From JANPJV01 sp031425695 (lineage in GTDB: Bacteria; Pseudomonadota; Gammaproteobacteria; Xanthomonadales; SZUA-5): a stretch of DNA of 64,000 nucleotides. Positions within the stretch are counted from its first letter, which is position 1. Each line of letters opens with the position of its first letter. The notes beneath the pieces were generated by a model, which did no database searches, was not told the origin of the DNA, and worked only from the letters and a program-made list of their open reading frames with translations. The stretch covers positions 4,945-68,944 of the forward strand of contig JANPJV010000047.1 in the NCBI GenBank assembly GCA_031425695.1, in the 5' to 3' direction. Made by a program: the position numbers and the translations under genes. Positions 27,045 to 35,558 of the stretch are shown here, one piece after another.

Positions 27045-28446
27045 GAACTTCGATCGTCGCAAGTTCCTGCGTCGCTCCATCTCGAGCGCCCTCGGCGGGG
27101 TCGCCGCCTTCAGCGCCTTCGGCAACATGCAGCTGATGGCCGCGGCCGCCAGCAAGGGTGGAGTTCCGGGCCCCTATCGCGCGTTGGTGTGCGTCTTTCT
27201 CGAAGGCGGCAATGATTCCTTCAACACCATCGTGCCGCATGACGCCGCCCATTACTCGACCTACCAGTCGTCGCGTCCGGCAATGGCGCTCAACCAGGCG
27301 CAGGTAGCCGCGCTCGGGCTCACCCCGCAGCCGGTCCAATCGGGACTGCCCGGGGGCCCGCCCAGCGATGGCGCGAGCTACGGCCTGCACCCCTCGATGC
27401 CTGCGTTGCGAACCCTGTTCAATAACCAGAACGCCGCGATCATCGCCAACGTCGGCACGCTCATGGGGCCGATCACGCAGGCGCAATACCTCGGCGGCGT
27501 GCATCCGCGTCCGCCACAACTGTTCTCGCACAACGACCAGGCCAACTTCTGGCAGACCTCGCGCCCGGACAACGCGACCGCGAATGGCTGGGGCGGACGC
27601 ATTGCCGACCTGCTGTTCGCGTCGAATACCAACCAGCAGCTGCCGATGACCATCTCGCTCGCCGGGCAGAACCTGTTCCAGCGCGGGGGCGCCATCGACC
27701 AGTACGTAATGAACCCGTATGGCGTCGAGACCATTTCCTACCTCGACGACTACCAGAACGAGCTCGGCATCTCGACCTTCAACGCGCTGATGGCGCAGAA
27801 CGTCCAGACGCACCTGTTCGAGAAGGCGTATGCGACGGCCACGCGCCGCTCCATCGCGACCTACGAGATGCTCGATACCGCGCTTTCGACCCCGCCGACC
27901 TGGACCACGGCGTTCCCGAACAATTTCGTCGGACAGCAATTGCGGCAGGTCGCCAACCTGATCAATGCGCGCAGCACGCTCGACATGCAGCGGCAGATCT
28001 TCTTCGTCAGCGCGCGGAACTACGACACCCACAGCGCGCAACTGGCCACCCACGCCGACATCCTGGCAACGCTGTCGCAGGCCTTGAATGCGTTCTACGC
28101 CGCGACCGTGCAGATGGGCATTGCGAACGAGGTCACGGCGTTCACAGCGTCCGATTTTGGCCGCACCATCTCGACCAATCTCACCGGCACCGATCACGGC
28201 TGGGGTGGCCATCATTTCGTCATCGGCGGCGCCGTTCGCGGTGGCCGCTTCTACGGTCAGATGCCGTCCCTGCTGCAGAACAACAACCCGAACGATGCCG
28301 GCTACGGCCAGGTCATCCCGACTACGGGTGTCGATCCATACGCGGCGACGCTCGCGTCATGGTTCGGCGTTTCGCAGAGCGGGATCAACGACATCTTCCC
28401 GAACCTCGGGCTCTATCCGAGCGCGAATTTGGGCTTCATGGCGTAG
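27043..28446 (+). CDS. DUF1501 family Tat-exported protein
   Basis: A 467-residue protein with a twin-arginine leader (NFDRRKFLRRSISSALGG). DUF1501 (alkaline-phosphatase-like fold) features include LVCVFLEGGNDSFNTIVP, HPSMPALRTLFNNQNAAIIA, DHGWGGHHFVIGG and TASDFGRTI-like TASDFGRTIS. It is the partner of the DUF1800 protein encoded upstream. The initiation codon overlaps the terminal repeat of the inserted element. AACTGAGG lies 8-15 bases upstream inside the element, so the element may now supply the ribosome site. Confidence 0.93.
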   Translation: MNFDRRKFLRRSISSALGGVAAFSAFGNMQLMAAAASKGGVPGPYRALVCVFLEGGNDSFNTIVPHDAAHYSTYQSSRPAMALNQAQVAALGLTPQPVQSGLPGGPPSDGASYGLHPSMPALRTLFNNQNAAIIANVGTLMGPITQAQYLGGVHPRPPQLFSHNDQANFWQTSRPDNATANGWGGRIADLLFASNTNQQLPMTISLAGQNLFQRGGAIDQYVMNPYGVETISYLDDYQNELGISTFNALMAQNVQTHLFEKAYATATRRSIATYEMLDTALSTPPTWTTAFPNNFVGQQLRQVANLINARSTLDMQRQIFFVSARNYDTHSAQLATHADILATLSQALNAFYAATVQMGIANEVTAFTASDFGRTISTNLTGTDHGWGGHHFVIGGAVRGGRFYGQMPSLLQNNNPNDAGYGQVIPTTGVDPYAATLASWFGVSQSGINDIFPNLGLYPSANLGFMA

Positions 28447-28449
28447 GCT

Positions 28450-28528
28450 TTTGGAGGGCGGCGCTCCCGCGCCGCCGCCTTTATGAGAAACGCTCAGAGC
28501 GGCCGCGCAGGAGCGCGACCCTCCAAAG
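28450..28528. repeat. family E inverted repeat, copy 2
   Basis: The arms are TTGGAGGGCGGCGCTCCCGC and GCAGGAGCGCGACCCTCCAA. It lies between the convergent DUF1501 and DUF937 genes, one base from the DUF1501 stop region. Confidence 0.8.
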
Positions 28529-28533
28529 CTCGC

Positions 28534-29202
28534 TCAACGCCGTATCGCGCCCCACATGCTGAGCAATCCGGCTCCGTGGCGCAGCAGGTCCTGGGCGTCG
28601 ACATCGCCATCACCGTCGCCATCGAGCACGCGCTTCAGCATGTTCTGCAGGCCGCTGCCGGCGCCGTTCGCCATGCGCCCGGTGTCCTGCCCGATGACGT
28701 CCCGCAAGCCACCGGAGTCGAGCCCGCGTTGCTGGGTGGTGCGTCCGAGCGCGCCCATCAGCAGCGGCGCCAGCATCGCCAGCAATTGTCCGGCAGAGCC
28801 GAGGTTCAAGCCGGAGGCGCGCGCCACGCCCGCTTCCGCGCGCGGCCGCTGGCCACCGAAAATGTGTCCCAGAATCTTGCGACCGGTCTCCAGCGGAGAA
28901 CCTTGCGCGTCGCCGCTACCGAAGCCGCTCGGGTTTCCGCGCTCGGCCGCCTCGCCGCCGCGACCGAGCAGCCCGCCGAGCAGGCCATCGAGATCGATGC
29001 CTTGATGATCATCATTGAGCGCGCGATGAAGCTCCTGCGCGCCGCGTGGATCCTGCGCGTTGCGCTGCATCGCGCCCATCAGCAGCGGCAGTGCGGCCTG
29101 GATCGCGCTCCGGGTCTGCTGTGGCGTCGCGCCCAGCTGCCCGGCCATGCGCTGGATGGTCGACGGGTCCAGCTGTCCGAGCATGGTTTCGAGTGCGCTC
29201 AT
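28534..29202 (-). CDS. DUF937 family protein
   Basis: A 222-residue cytoplasmic protein of the DUF937 type (PF06078). The N-terminal MLGQLDPSTIQRMAGQLGAT is the first of two related helical modules; the second is AGQLLAMLAPLLMGALGR near residues 130-150. The C-terminal DGDGDGDVDAQDLLR resembles a calcium-binding loop. Function is unknown; relatives include YidB-like proteins. The ATG at 29202 follows GGAGTATCCCC and is preferred over an upstream frame that would add 50 unrelated residues. Confidence 0.82.
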   Translation of the reverse strand: MSALETMLGQLDPSTIQRMAGQLGATPQQTRSAIQAALPLLMGAMQRNAQDPRGAQELHRALNDDHQGIDLDGLLGGLLGRGGEAAERGNPSGFGSGDAQGSPLETGRKILGHIFGGQRPRAEAGVARASGLNLGSAGQLLAMLAPLLMGALGRTTQQRGLDSGGLRDVIGQDTGRMANGAGSGLQNMLKRVLDGDGDGDVDAQDLLRHGAGLLSMWGAIRR

Positions 29203-29383
29203 GGGGATACTCCGGGGAAGGGAGTACATCTTCGCAATGGCTGGAGCATGGGAAGATGAAAACCAACTGTGGGAGCGGCCGTGCCGCAGTGGGAGGGCGC
29301 CGCTAGCGCGGCATGCCGCGCGACCACCCGAACGCCCGTGAGCTGTATTCAAGGGCCAAAGCTACTAGCGGGGGTGTAGCCCG

Positions 29384-29482
29384 AAGCACCGCACGCACCA
29401 CGACCCGGCGCTGATGAGCCACAAGAACTTCAACATCACCTATCCGATCGGGGATTTGTTGTTTGGGACGTGGAAGTCGTGA
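29384..29482 (+). pseudogene. C-terminal remnant of a fatty acid hydroxylase/sterol desaturase
   Basis: In one frame the sequence reads KHRTHHDPALMSHKNFNITY then PIGDLLFGTW and stop. The HxxHHD box followed by NFNITYP..DLLFGT is the typical end of fatty acid hydroxylase superfamily proteins. An in-frame stop lies 18 bases upstream (29366), so only about 32 codons remain. It lies in a 505-base gap (29203-29707) that otherwise holds a GC-rich palindrome near 29270-29320 and a family A element. Recognition is by motif only. Confidence 0.55.
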
Positions 29483-29496
29483 AGGCACGGCTCTCA

Positions 29497-29589
29497 CGTA
29501 GGTCATGTTGCCCGCGAACGCGGGCTACTTGCCGCTGTTGATTCGCAAAGAACCGTCAAGTAGCCCGCTGCGCGGGCAACATGACCTAC
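29497..29589. repeat. family A palindromic element (subtype A1)
   Basis: It begins CGTAGGTCATGTTGCCCGCG and ends GCGCGGGCAACATGACCTAC. Each half is itself a hairpin (CCCGCGAACGCGGG). It lies between the hydroxylase remnant and the DCC-family gene end. Confidence 0.82.
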
Positions 29590-29707
29590 GAGAGCCGCGC
29601 GAAATTGCACATGAAAGGGCCGCCGCGAGTACCGCCCCCGGGCCGCCCGAGCAAGAGGCCTGCGTCGTGCCGCGTACCTGGCCGGGGAAAGCCGCGTCCC
29701 AAAGGCG

Positions 29708-30169
29708 CTACCGCTCGCAGCCGTTGTCCGTGCATCGGCGCTGCGCTGCACGCCTGGCGGCCGACCGCACCAGCCAGCCGTACGCCCGCGCGAGGCCCAA
29801 GCGCGAGAACGCCGTGCGGTTCCGCGCGATCCACGGATACAGCCGGTCCCACACCGGGCGCAGTGGCGCGAGATTGAAAATGCGCGCGATCGAGGTCAGC
29901 CCGGCCGCGTTGTACGCGAGCACGAAGACATCGACACCGCGGAACCACACGCCGGCAGCGTCGCGCGCGTGGATGAGCGTCGCCATCTGTGCCGTGCTGA
30001 TTCCAGCTGCAGAGGCGGCCGGGTCGACGAAGCCGGGGGCTGAGCAATCGATGAGCTGCAATTGCGCCGACGTGTCATGCGCGACCAGCGCGTGCATCTC
30101 CTCCGCACACAGCGGGCACGAGCGGTCGTAGTAGATGGTCAGCGGCCAGTTCACGGCGAGGGTGCTCAT
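29708..30169 (-). CDS. DCC family thiol-disulfide oxidoreductase-like protein (DUF393)
   Basis: A 153-residue protein of the DCC/DUF393 family. The signature YYDRSCPLCAEEM carries the CxxC (C18, C21), followed by D.LIDCSAPGF-like and the C-terminal Arg-rich region. It is probably a small redox or membrane-associated protein; no reaction is established. The start may be 30169 or the in-frame ATG at 30187; neither has a clear ribosome site. It diverges from an SDR/NDUFA9-like gene with an intervening perfect palindrome (30194-30220). DCC and NmrA/SDR genes are often neighbours. Confidence 0.85.
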   Translation of the reverse strand: MSTLAVNWPLTIYYDRSCPLCAEEMHALVAHDTSAQLQLIDCSAPGFVDPAASAAGISTAQMATLIHARDAAGVWFRGVDVFVLAYNAAGLTSIARIFNLAPLRPVWDRLYPWIARNRTAFSRLGLARAYGWLVRSAARRAAQRRCTDNGCER

Positions 30170-30193
30170 CAGCGTAGGGCCTGCCATCGAGAC

Positions 30194-30220
30194 GTATATT
30201 GACCGGAGCGGGAAATATAC
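30194..30220. promoter_or_regulatory. inverted repeat GTATATT-N13-AATATAC, candidate operator
   Basis: A perfect 7-base inverted repeat that is A/T-rich in GC-rich DNA, centred between the divergent DCC and SDR genes. Position and symmetry suggest a dimeric regulator site controlling both genes. No regulator is encoded beside it. Confidence 0.45.
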
Positions 30221-30250
30221 AAGCGTCCGCGCGCAGCGCAGACCCACCAA
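30221..30250. repeat. single family B arm
   Basis: AAGCGTCCGCGCGCAGCGCA followed by GACCCACCAA, without a matching second arm. It abuts the A/T-rich palindrome and lies just upstream of the SDR gene. Confidence 0.75.
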
Positions 30251-30270
30251 GAGCCAATGCAGGAGCGAGA

Positions 30271-31227
30271 ATGGATCAGGGCGAATCGCGGCGGGTGCTG
30301 GTGCTCGGCGGCGGCGGCTTCATCGGCCGCCACGCGGTAGCTGCGCTCCTGGACACCGGCTGCCAGGTGATCGTTGGCAGCCGCCATGCAACGCCCCCGG
30401 CGCGCGCCAATGCGTTGCTGCGCGGTTGCGAGTGGCGACAGCTGCGCGTCGAGCGCCACCTCCACCCTTCCGACTGGGAGCGTCCATTGGCCGATGTCGG
30501 CGCCGTCATCAACTGTGTCGGCATCCTGCGTGAGCGCAGCGGCGAGAGCTACGAGCGCGTCCACCATCTCGGCCCGGTCGCGCTGGCCACGGCCGCGAAT
30601 GCCCTTGGCCTGCGCCTGATCCAGGTCTCCGCCCTCGGCCTGCAAGAGCCGATGCGCAGTGGCTTCCTGCGCTCGAAGGCGGCTGGTGAGCGCGCCGTCA
30701 TGGCGGCCGGCGGCGATTGGTGCATCGTGCGGCCCTCGCTGCTGGACGCGGAGCACGGCGGATTCGGCGCCCGCTGGATTCGCCGCGTCGCGCGCTGGCC
30801 GCTGCATCCGCTGCCGTCCGCTGCGTGTGGTCGTATCGCCGCCCTGGACGTGCGCGATCTAGGCGAGGCACTGGCGCGCCTGGCGCTCTGCCAAAGCCTT
30901 CCTGGCGACTCGCGCGAATTCGAGCTTGGCGGGCACGCAGCCCTCAGCCTGGGCGAGCTGCTGGCGAGCCTGCGCACGCTGCATACGCAAGCGCCGGCGC
31001 GACGGATACCCGTCCCCAACTGGCTTGCGCGTATCGGCAGCCACGTACTCGACGTCCTCCACCTGACTCCATTCTCGTTCGGTCACTGGGAGCTGCTGCA
31101 GCGCGACAACCTGCCCCGGCACAACCGGCTTGAAGAAGTGCTCGGACGTTCGCCGCGACGCGTTGGTGCGAGCGCAACTGAACCAATGCCTTCGATCGAC
31201 GCAGTGCCCAGCAAGCTTCCGATCTGA
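30271..31227 (+). CDS. NDUFA9-like atypical SDR, NAD(P)-binding protein
   Basis: A 318-residue Rossmann-fold protein. The dinucleotide motif is VLGGGGFIGRH (residues 11-21), then NCVGIL and a sugar-epimerase-like VSALG segment. The catalytic YxxxK of classical SDRs is absent: the corresponding region reads FLRSKAAGE. This matches atypical SDRs related to the complex I subunit NDUFA9, which bind NADPH without clear catalysis. The ATG at 30271 has AGGAGCGAG upstream. Divergent from the DCC protein gene, sharing a palindromic control region. Confidence 0.85.
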   Translation: MDQGESRRVLVLGGGGFIGRHAVAALLDTGCQVIVGSRHATPPARANALLRGCEWRQLRVERHLHPSDWERPLADVGAVINCVGILRERSGESYERVHHLGPVALATAANALGLRLIQVSALGLQEPMRSGFLRSKAAGERAVMAAGGDWCIVRPSLLDAEHGGFGARWIRRVARWPLHPLPSAACGRIAALDVRDLGEALARLALCQSLPGDSREFELGGHAALSLGELLASLRTLHTQAPARRIPVPNWLARIGSHVLDVLHLTPFSFGHWELLQRDNLPRHNRLEEVLGRSPRRVGASATEPMPSIDAVPSKLPI

Positions 31228-31268
31228 CGCCACTCTAACGCGGGCGCAGAAGTCAGGATCAAACTCCG

Positions 31269-31449
31269 AGCATCCGCAGATTACATAGATGAAAAGCGGA
31301 TCAGAGTTGATTAACGGCCAAGGAGTCTGGTGGGTGACCACGCGCCCCGCTGTCCTGGAACGCGATTCCAAGCCGAGCCGTCAGCAATTTGCATTGCCCC
31401 TAATCTGTGTCATCCGCTTTTCATCCATGTCATCTGTGGATGCTTTGAG
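31269..31449. repeat. family D inverted repeat, copy 2
   Basis: The left arm has GCATCCGCAGATTACATAGA then TGAAAAGCGGAT; the right arm ATCCGCTTTTCATCCATGTC then ATCTGTGGATGC. It fills most of the gap between the SDR gene and kup (convergent). Confidence 0.8.
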
Positions 31450-31481
31450 GTTGACCTTGCTCTTTTTGATCCGTTCCAGAG

Positions 31482-33356
31482 CTAGATCTCCACCTGCGCC
31501 CCGAGCTCGACGAACCTGTTGGTCGGGATCGAAAAGAACTGGGTGGCACTGAGCGCGTTCCTGGACATGAAGACGAACAGCTTGTCCTGCCACAGTGGCA
31601 TGCCCTTGTCGGCGGCAGGGACCAGGGTTTCGCGGCTGAGGAAGAAGGTGGTATCCATGATGTCGAAATCGAGCCCGCGCTCGCTGCATGCGAACAAGGC
31701 GCGCGGCACGTTGGGATCCTCGGCAAAGCCATAGCGCACGCGCATTTTCCAGAAGCTGCCGCCGAGATCCTCGATCGAAAGGCGCTCGCCCGCATCGGCG
31801 ACCGGCACGTCGAGGGATTCAACCCGCAGGATCACATTGCGCTCGTGCAGCACCTTGTTGTGCTTGAGGTTGTGCAGCAGCGCGGATGGTGTCCCGGCTT
31901 CGTCGCCCGTCATGAAGATGGCCGTCCCGGGAACGCGCACAGCGGACCCGTGCTCGAGGCTGCTGATGAACAAGGTCAGCGGGAGCGAGCGCGCTTCCAT
32001 GCGTTCGAGCAAGAGCTTGCGGCCACGTCGCCAGGTGAACATCACGCTGAAGATCACCACGCCGAGCGCCAGCGGGAACCAGCCGCCAGCCATGAACTTG
32101 AGCAGATTCGCACCGAAGAAACACACGTCGATGGCGAGGAAGACGGCCATCACCGGGTGCAGCCACCACGGCCAGTTCCACATCACGCCGAAGACCGCTC
32201 CGGCGAGGATGGTGGCGACGATCATCTCGCCGGTCACGGCAATGCCATAGGCCGCGGCGAGGTTGGAGGCCGAGCCGAAGGCGAGCACCAGGCCGATGGT
32301 ACCGATCATCAGGAAGCGGTTGATCAGTGGCACGTAGATCTGGCCGGCGCTGCTGTCCGAGGTATGGCGAATTTCCATGCGCGGCGAGAAGCCGAGCTGG
32401 ATCACCTGGCGCGTCATCGAGAAGGCGCCGGTGATCACCGCCTGCGAGCCGATCACGGCAGCCGCCGTGGCCAGGATGACCATCGGGATCAGCAGGGAAT
32501 CCGGCGCAAGCAGGAAAAACGGGTTGGCGATGGAGGCCGGGTCGCTCAGCAGCAGCGCACCTTGTCCAAGGTAGTTGAGAACCAGTGCGGGCAATACGGC
32601 GCCGAACCATGCGCGGCGGATCGGCGGGCGGCCAAAGTGGCCCATGTCCGCATACAGCGCCTCCGCCCCGGTAAAGGCCAGCACCACCGCGCCGAGCGCG
32701 AAAAATGTGCCCCAGCCGTGCTCGATGGAAAACCGGATGGCGTGGTGCGGGCTCAGCGCCGCGAGAATCCACGGCTCGCGCACGATCTCGATGATGCCGA
32801 GCGTCGCCAGCGTGCCGAACCACATGAACATGATCGGCCCGAATACCTTCCCGATACGCGCCGTTCCTTTGTATTGGAAGGCGAACATGCCAAGCAGGAT
32901 GCCGATTGCGATCGGCACGATGTAGGCCTCGGCCTTCGGCGCCGCGACCTTGAGGCCTTCGACCGCCGAGAGCACCGAGACCGCCGGGGTGATGATGCCG
33001 TCGCCATAGAACAGGGCGACGCCGAAGACGCCGGCCGCCACCAGCAGCCGCCGGTACTGCGGCCGGTCGGCCCACATGCGGTGCACCAGTGCGATCAAGG
33101 CCATGGTGCCGCCTTCGCCACGGTTGTCGGCGCGCATGATGAACAGCACATATTTGATCGAGACCACGATCATCAGCGCCCAGAACACCATCGACAGCAC
33201 GCCGTAGACGTTGAGCTGGTTGATCGCGAGCGCGTGGTGGCCGCCGAAGGCTTCCTTCATGGTGTAGAGCGGACTGGTGCCGATATCGCCGAAGACCACA
33301 CCGAGCGCCCCCAGCAGCAACGCACCCTGGGTCGTATGTTTTCCTTCGTGTTTCAT
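31482..33356 (-). CDS. kup: low-affinity potassium uptake protein Kup
   Basis: A 624-residue KUP/HAK/KT transporter that imports K+ with H+ across the inner membrane. The N-terminal GALGVVFGDIGTSPLYTMKE is the family signature. Twelve membrane helices occupy residues about 12-430, and the C-terminal cytoplasmic domain begins after RRGRKLL. The ATG at 33356 is preferred because the signature starts 14 residues later; the longer frame adds 30 arginine-rich residues. No obvious riboswitch is seen in its 270-base upstream gap (33357-33627), which I read as non-coding. Confidence 0.96.
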   Translation of the reverse strand: MKHEGKHTTQGALLLGALGVVFGDIGTSPLYTMKEAFGGHHALAINQLNVYGVLSMVFWALMIVVSIKYVLFIMRADNRGEGGTMALIALVHRMWADRPQYRRLLVAAGVFGVALFYGDGIITPAVSVLSAVEGLKVAAPKAEAYIVPIAIGILLGMFAFQYKGTARIGKVFGPIMFMWFGTLATLGIIEIVREPWILAALSPHHAIRFSIEHGWGTFFALGAVVLAFTGAEALYADMGHFGRPPIRRAWFGAVLPALVLNYLGQGALLLSDPASIANPFFLLAPDSLLIPMVILATAAAVIGSQAVITGAFSMTRQVIQLGFSPRMEIRHTSDSSAGQIYVPLINRFLMIGTIGLVLAFGSASNLAAAYGIAVTGEMIVATILAGAVFGVMWNWPWWLHPVMAVFLAIDVCFFGANLLKFMAGGWFPLALGVVIFSVMFTWRRGRKLLLERMEARSLPLTLFISSLEHGSAVRVPGTAIFMTGDEAGTPSALLHNLKHNKVLHERNVILRVESLDVPVADAGERLSIEDLGGSFWKMRVRYGFAEDPNVPRALFACSERGLDFDIMDTTFFLSRETLVPAADKGMPLWQDKLFVFMSRNALSATQFFSIPTNRFVELGAQVEI

Positions 33357-33627
33357 CGTGTCGCCTGCTCGCAGCGGCTGCCGGTACCCACGCCGCGCCG
33401 CAGGCAGTCTTGCGGCGTGGTGCCTATCGAAGCATCGGCCAACCAAAAGTGACCGGTCTTCTATGCTCGCGCAGTCGCAGCAAGACTACTATCGCTGGCG
33501 ACGGGGGTGCGGAATGATCGGAAATGGCTTTAGAGTGATTGCTGCGGGGCAGAGGGCGTAGCCGGTGTGGGTCGAAGCGGCACGGTTGAGCGCGAGAACG
33601 GTCGACCCGAAACCGGAATACGCGAAT

Positions 33628-34143
33628 CTACTCCCCGTCCCAGTAGTTCAGCGACTGCGCCTCACGCCCACGGAAGCGGAGCACGCGATTTTCGTCGTTC
33701 TCGGCGCCCGGCCGCTCTGCGCGGAGACCGAACTTGTCGGAATCGGGATACTCGACCACTTCCGGAAACTCCATGGTGCTGACGGCGAGGTAGCGCATTT
33801 CGACGCCGCCGGTGTTGACGATCTGATGGGCAGTTTCGCGACCCCCCGGGAGGCAGGCGACCACATCGCCCGCGCGGAGCGGGTGTACCTCGGCGCCCAG
33901 CAGTAACTCGCCGGTGCCCTCGAGGATCACGAACATCTCTTCGTTGACCCAATGATTGTGCCGCGGGAAAGCGCGCTTGCCGGGCTTCAGCACGGTGAGG
34001 TTGTAGCCGAGCTTGCGCGAACCGATCGCGCCACCGAGTTCACCGGTCAGGACTTCGAAACGCTCCGCCAGGTGCGCGGGCACCGCATGCGTGGCCGGCA
34101 AGGGCGTGAGGGGCACATCCGCGATATTGATGATCGGGGTCAT
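33628..34143 (-). CDS. cupin domain protein
   Basis: A 171-residue cytoplasmic single-cupin protein. Cupin motif 1 is FPRHNHWVNEEMFVILEGTG (His pair and Glu metal ligands, about residues 60-79), and motif 2 is GDVVACLPGGRETAHQIVN with the final His. A metal site is therefore intact. Relatives act as sugar isomerases, dioxygenases or sensors; the substrate is unknown. The ATG at 34143 has a strong GGAGG nine bases upstream. Confidence 0.88.
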   Translation of the reverse strand: MTPIINIADVPLTPLPATHAVPAHLAERFEVLTGELGGAIGSRKLGYNLTVLKPGKRAFPRHNHWVNEEMFVILEGTGELLLGAEVHPLRAGDVVACLPGGRETAHQIVNTGGVEMRYLAVSTMEFPEVVEYPDSDKFGLRAERPGAENDENRVLRFRGREAQSLNYWDGE

Positions 34144-34291
34144 CGGTTCCTCCAGGATTCGGAGCACCCAGCCTAGGGCGGGAGCCGGTTGTGGAAAACG
34201 AATCTCGCATTTTGCCCGGCTCATGCATGCGCCGTCTTGCACGCTGCATTGGCGCCGGAGGATCGGGCCGCGCCACTGCCGGGTTCAGCGC

Positions 34292-34307
34292 TTGGCACAG
34301 CTCATGC
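34292..34307 (+). promoter_or_regulatory. sigma-54-like promoter (-24/-12)
   Basis: TTGGCACAGCTCATGC matches the TGGCAC-N5-TTGC consensus with exact GG-to-GC spacing (one mismatch in the -12 element). It lies about 230 bases before the glycine-zipper gene at 34535 in the 391-base gap 34144-34534. That gap otherwise shows an 11-base inverted repeat GATTTCCAGGC/GCCTGGAAATC (34347-34407) and no convincing gene. Confidence 0.35.
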
Positions 34308-34534
34308 GTTATCCCCTCGACCGAAGTCCGCGGGGAAACCCAGGGACGATTTCCAGGCGCTTTTCGACGCCACAGCTTGTTGGCGGATTCTGAAGCGTGC
34401 CTGGAAATCTGCGGTAAGGCGAGCGTGCCATCGCGACCTCTACACGTCGTGGGCCGCAAGCTTTTACCGACCGGGAGTGAGCGTCGAACACGCTCCAGGA
34501 ACTGGCACGCACTTTCATCCACAGGAGATTTACC

Positions 34535-34996
34535 ATGACTGAAATTCGCAAAGACCACAGTATCGGTGCCGGCACGGGCGCAGCAGCAGGTGCAGTGACG
34601 GGCGCGACCGTTGGCGCAGTTGGTGGACCGCTCGGCATGGCAGTTGGCGCGGTAGTGGGCGGCGTTCTCGGTGCGGCGGCTGGTGACAGCATTGCCGAAG
34701 CCGTGAACCCGACCGAGTACGATGCGCATTGGCGCAGCAACTACAACAAGTCCAACTACTACGTGTCGGGTCGCGAGTGGAATGACTACTCGCCGGCGTA
34801 CAAGATGGGCTATGACACCTATCCGAAGTACCGTGGCCGCGCTTTCAACGAAGTCGAGACCGATCTCGAGCGCAATTGGGAAGCCACCAAGGGCAATTCA
34901 CGTCTCGCGTGGAATGAAGCCAAGAGCGCCGTGCGCGATGGCTGGCACCACATCGAGCGCGCCCTCCCGGGTGACGCGGATGGCGACGGCCGTTAA
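34535..34996 (+). CDS. glycine-zipper stress-type membrane protein
   Basis: A 153-residue protein. Residues 10-55 form a long Gly/Ala-rich hydrophobic zipper (GAGTGAAAGAVTGATVGAVG). A soluble part follows with YDAHWRSNY, Tyr-rich segments and WNEAKSAVRDGWHHIERALP, a pattern seen in small acid- or stress-induced proteins. It has no signal peptide; the zipper may insert in the membrane. Ribosome site AGGAG lies eight bases before the ATG. Preceded by a sigma-54-like promoter and followed by a GC-rich hairpin at 35061. Confidence 0.8.
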   Translation: MTEIRKDHSIGAGTGAAAGAVTGATVGAVGGPLGMAVGAVVGGVLGAAAGDSIAEAVNPTEYDAHWRSNYNKSNYYVSGREWNDYSPAYKMGYDTYPKYRGRAFNEVETDLERNWEATKGNSRLAWNEAKSAVRDGWHHIERALPGDADGDGR

Positions 34997-35060
34997 TTTT
35001 CGGCAGTAGCCATGGCGACCGCTTGCTGACAGCTTAATGACGGCAAGTGTGTTCGAATTG

Positions 35061-35084
35061 GAAGGGCCGCAGTTGCGGCCCTTC
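35061..35084 (+). terminator. perfect GC-rich hairpin, terminator-like
   Basis: GAAGGGCCGC-AGTT-GCGGCCCTTC, ten paired bases with a four-base loop, 64 bases after the glycine-zipper gene stop. No T-tract follows, so intrinsic termination is doubtful; it could protect the mRNA 3' end. Confidence 0.5.
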
Positions 35085-35112
35085 CGTTACACGGTACATA
35101 CAAGGACGAACC

Positions 35113-35463
35113 ATGAAAATTTCAAACTCTCTTTATCTGGCACTGGCCGTCGTTTTTGGCGTGGCTGCGTGCGATAGCGCCCAAACCGATCAGAACCAAG
35201 CCAAGCGTGCCGAGGTGAAGGCCGATGCCGCCGCGGTGCAGGCCGACGACGCCAGCGCCCGTGCAGCCGAAGCCGCCCGCGCCACCGCCGATGCGGCCGC
35301 CGCCTCCGCCACCGCGGTCGCACAGGAAACCGTTGCGGCGACGCAGGAAGCCAGCGCCGAAGTCAAGGAAGAAGTGCAGCAGACCGGCGACGCGATCGAA
35401 GCCGCCGCTGATGCCGCGAACGCGCAGATGGACGACGATATCAATCCGAAGAAAGATGATTGA
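35113..35463 (+). CDS. small alanine-rich coiled-coil lipoprotein
   Basis: A 116-residue lipoprotein: signal peptide MKISNSLYLALAVVFGVAAC with lipobox VAAC. The mature part is an Ala/Glu/Lys/Gln coiled coil (residues about 25-100) resembling Lpp-type or DUF-type envelope lipoproteins, then an acidic tail. Likely sits in the outer membrane or periplasm and may act in envelope stability. A second protein of the same style is encoded at 50150-50608. A terminator-like hairpin follows directly. Confidence 0.82.
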   Translation: MKISNSLYLALAVVFGVAACDSAQTDQNQAKRAEVKADAAAVQADDASARAAEAARATADAAAASATAVAQETVAATQEASAEVKEEVQQTGDAIEAAADAANAQMDDDINPKKDD

Positions 35464-35481
35464 TTCGCGGACTGGTAGCTG

Positions 35482-35505
35482 AGCTCCGAGCGTTTGCTCG
35501 GAGCT
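35482..35505 (+). terminator. hairpin terminator after lipoprotein gene
   Basis: AGCTCCGAGC-GTTT-GCTCGGAGCT, a perfect ten-base stem with T-rich TTGTTCGTGT partly following, 19 bases after the stop codon. Probable intrinsic terminator. Confidence 0.6.
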
Positions 35506-35558
35506 TGTTCGTGTGGCAAGCTGATTTCGATTTCGTCGAGCAGATACAAGGGTGACGC

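Noticed and set aside
31845..33452. 535-codon open frame opposite kup
   Set aside because: Kup is unmistakable on the other strand; the antisense product is His/Asp/Gln-rich with no motif.
34189..34542. Two overlapping plus-strand frames of ~115 codons before the glycine-zipper gene
   Set aside because: Neither has a ribosome site or domain; both overrun the well-supported start at 34535. The region looks like a promoter gap.
35061..35084. Firm call of an intrinsic terminator
   Set aside because: The stem is perfect but no T-tract follows, so only a terminator-like hairpin is listed.
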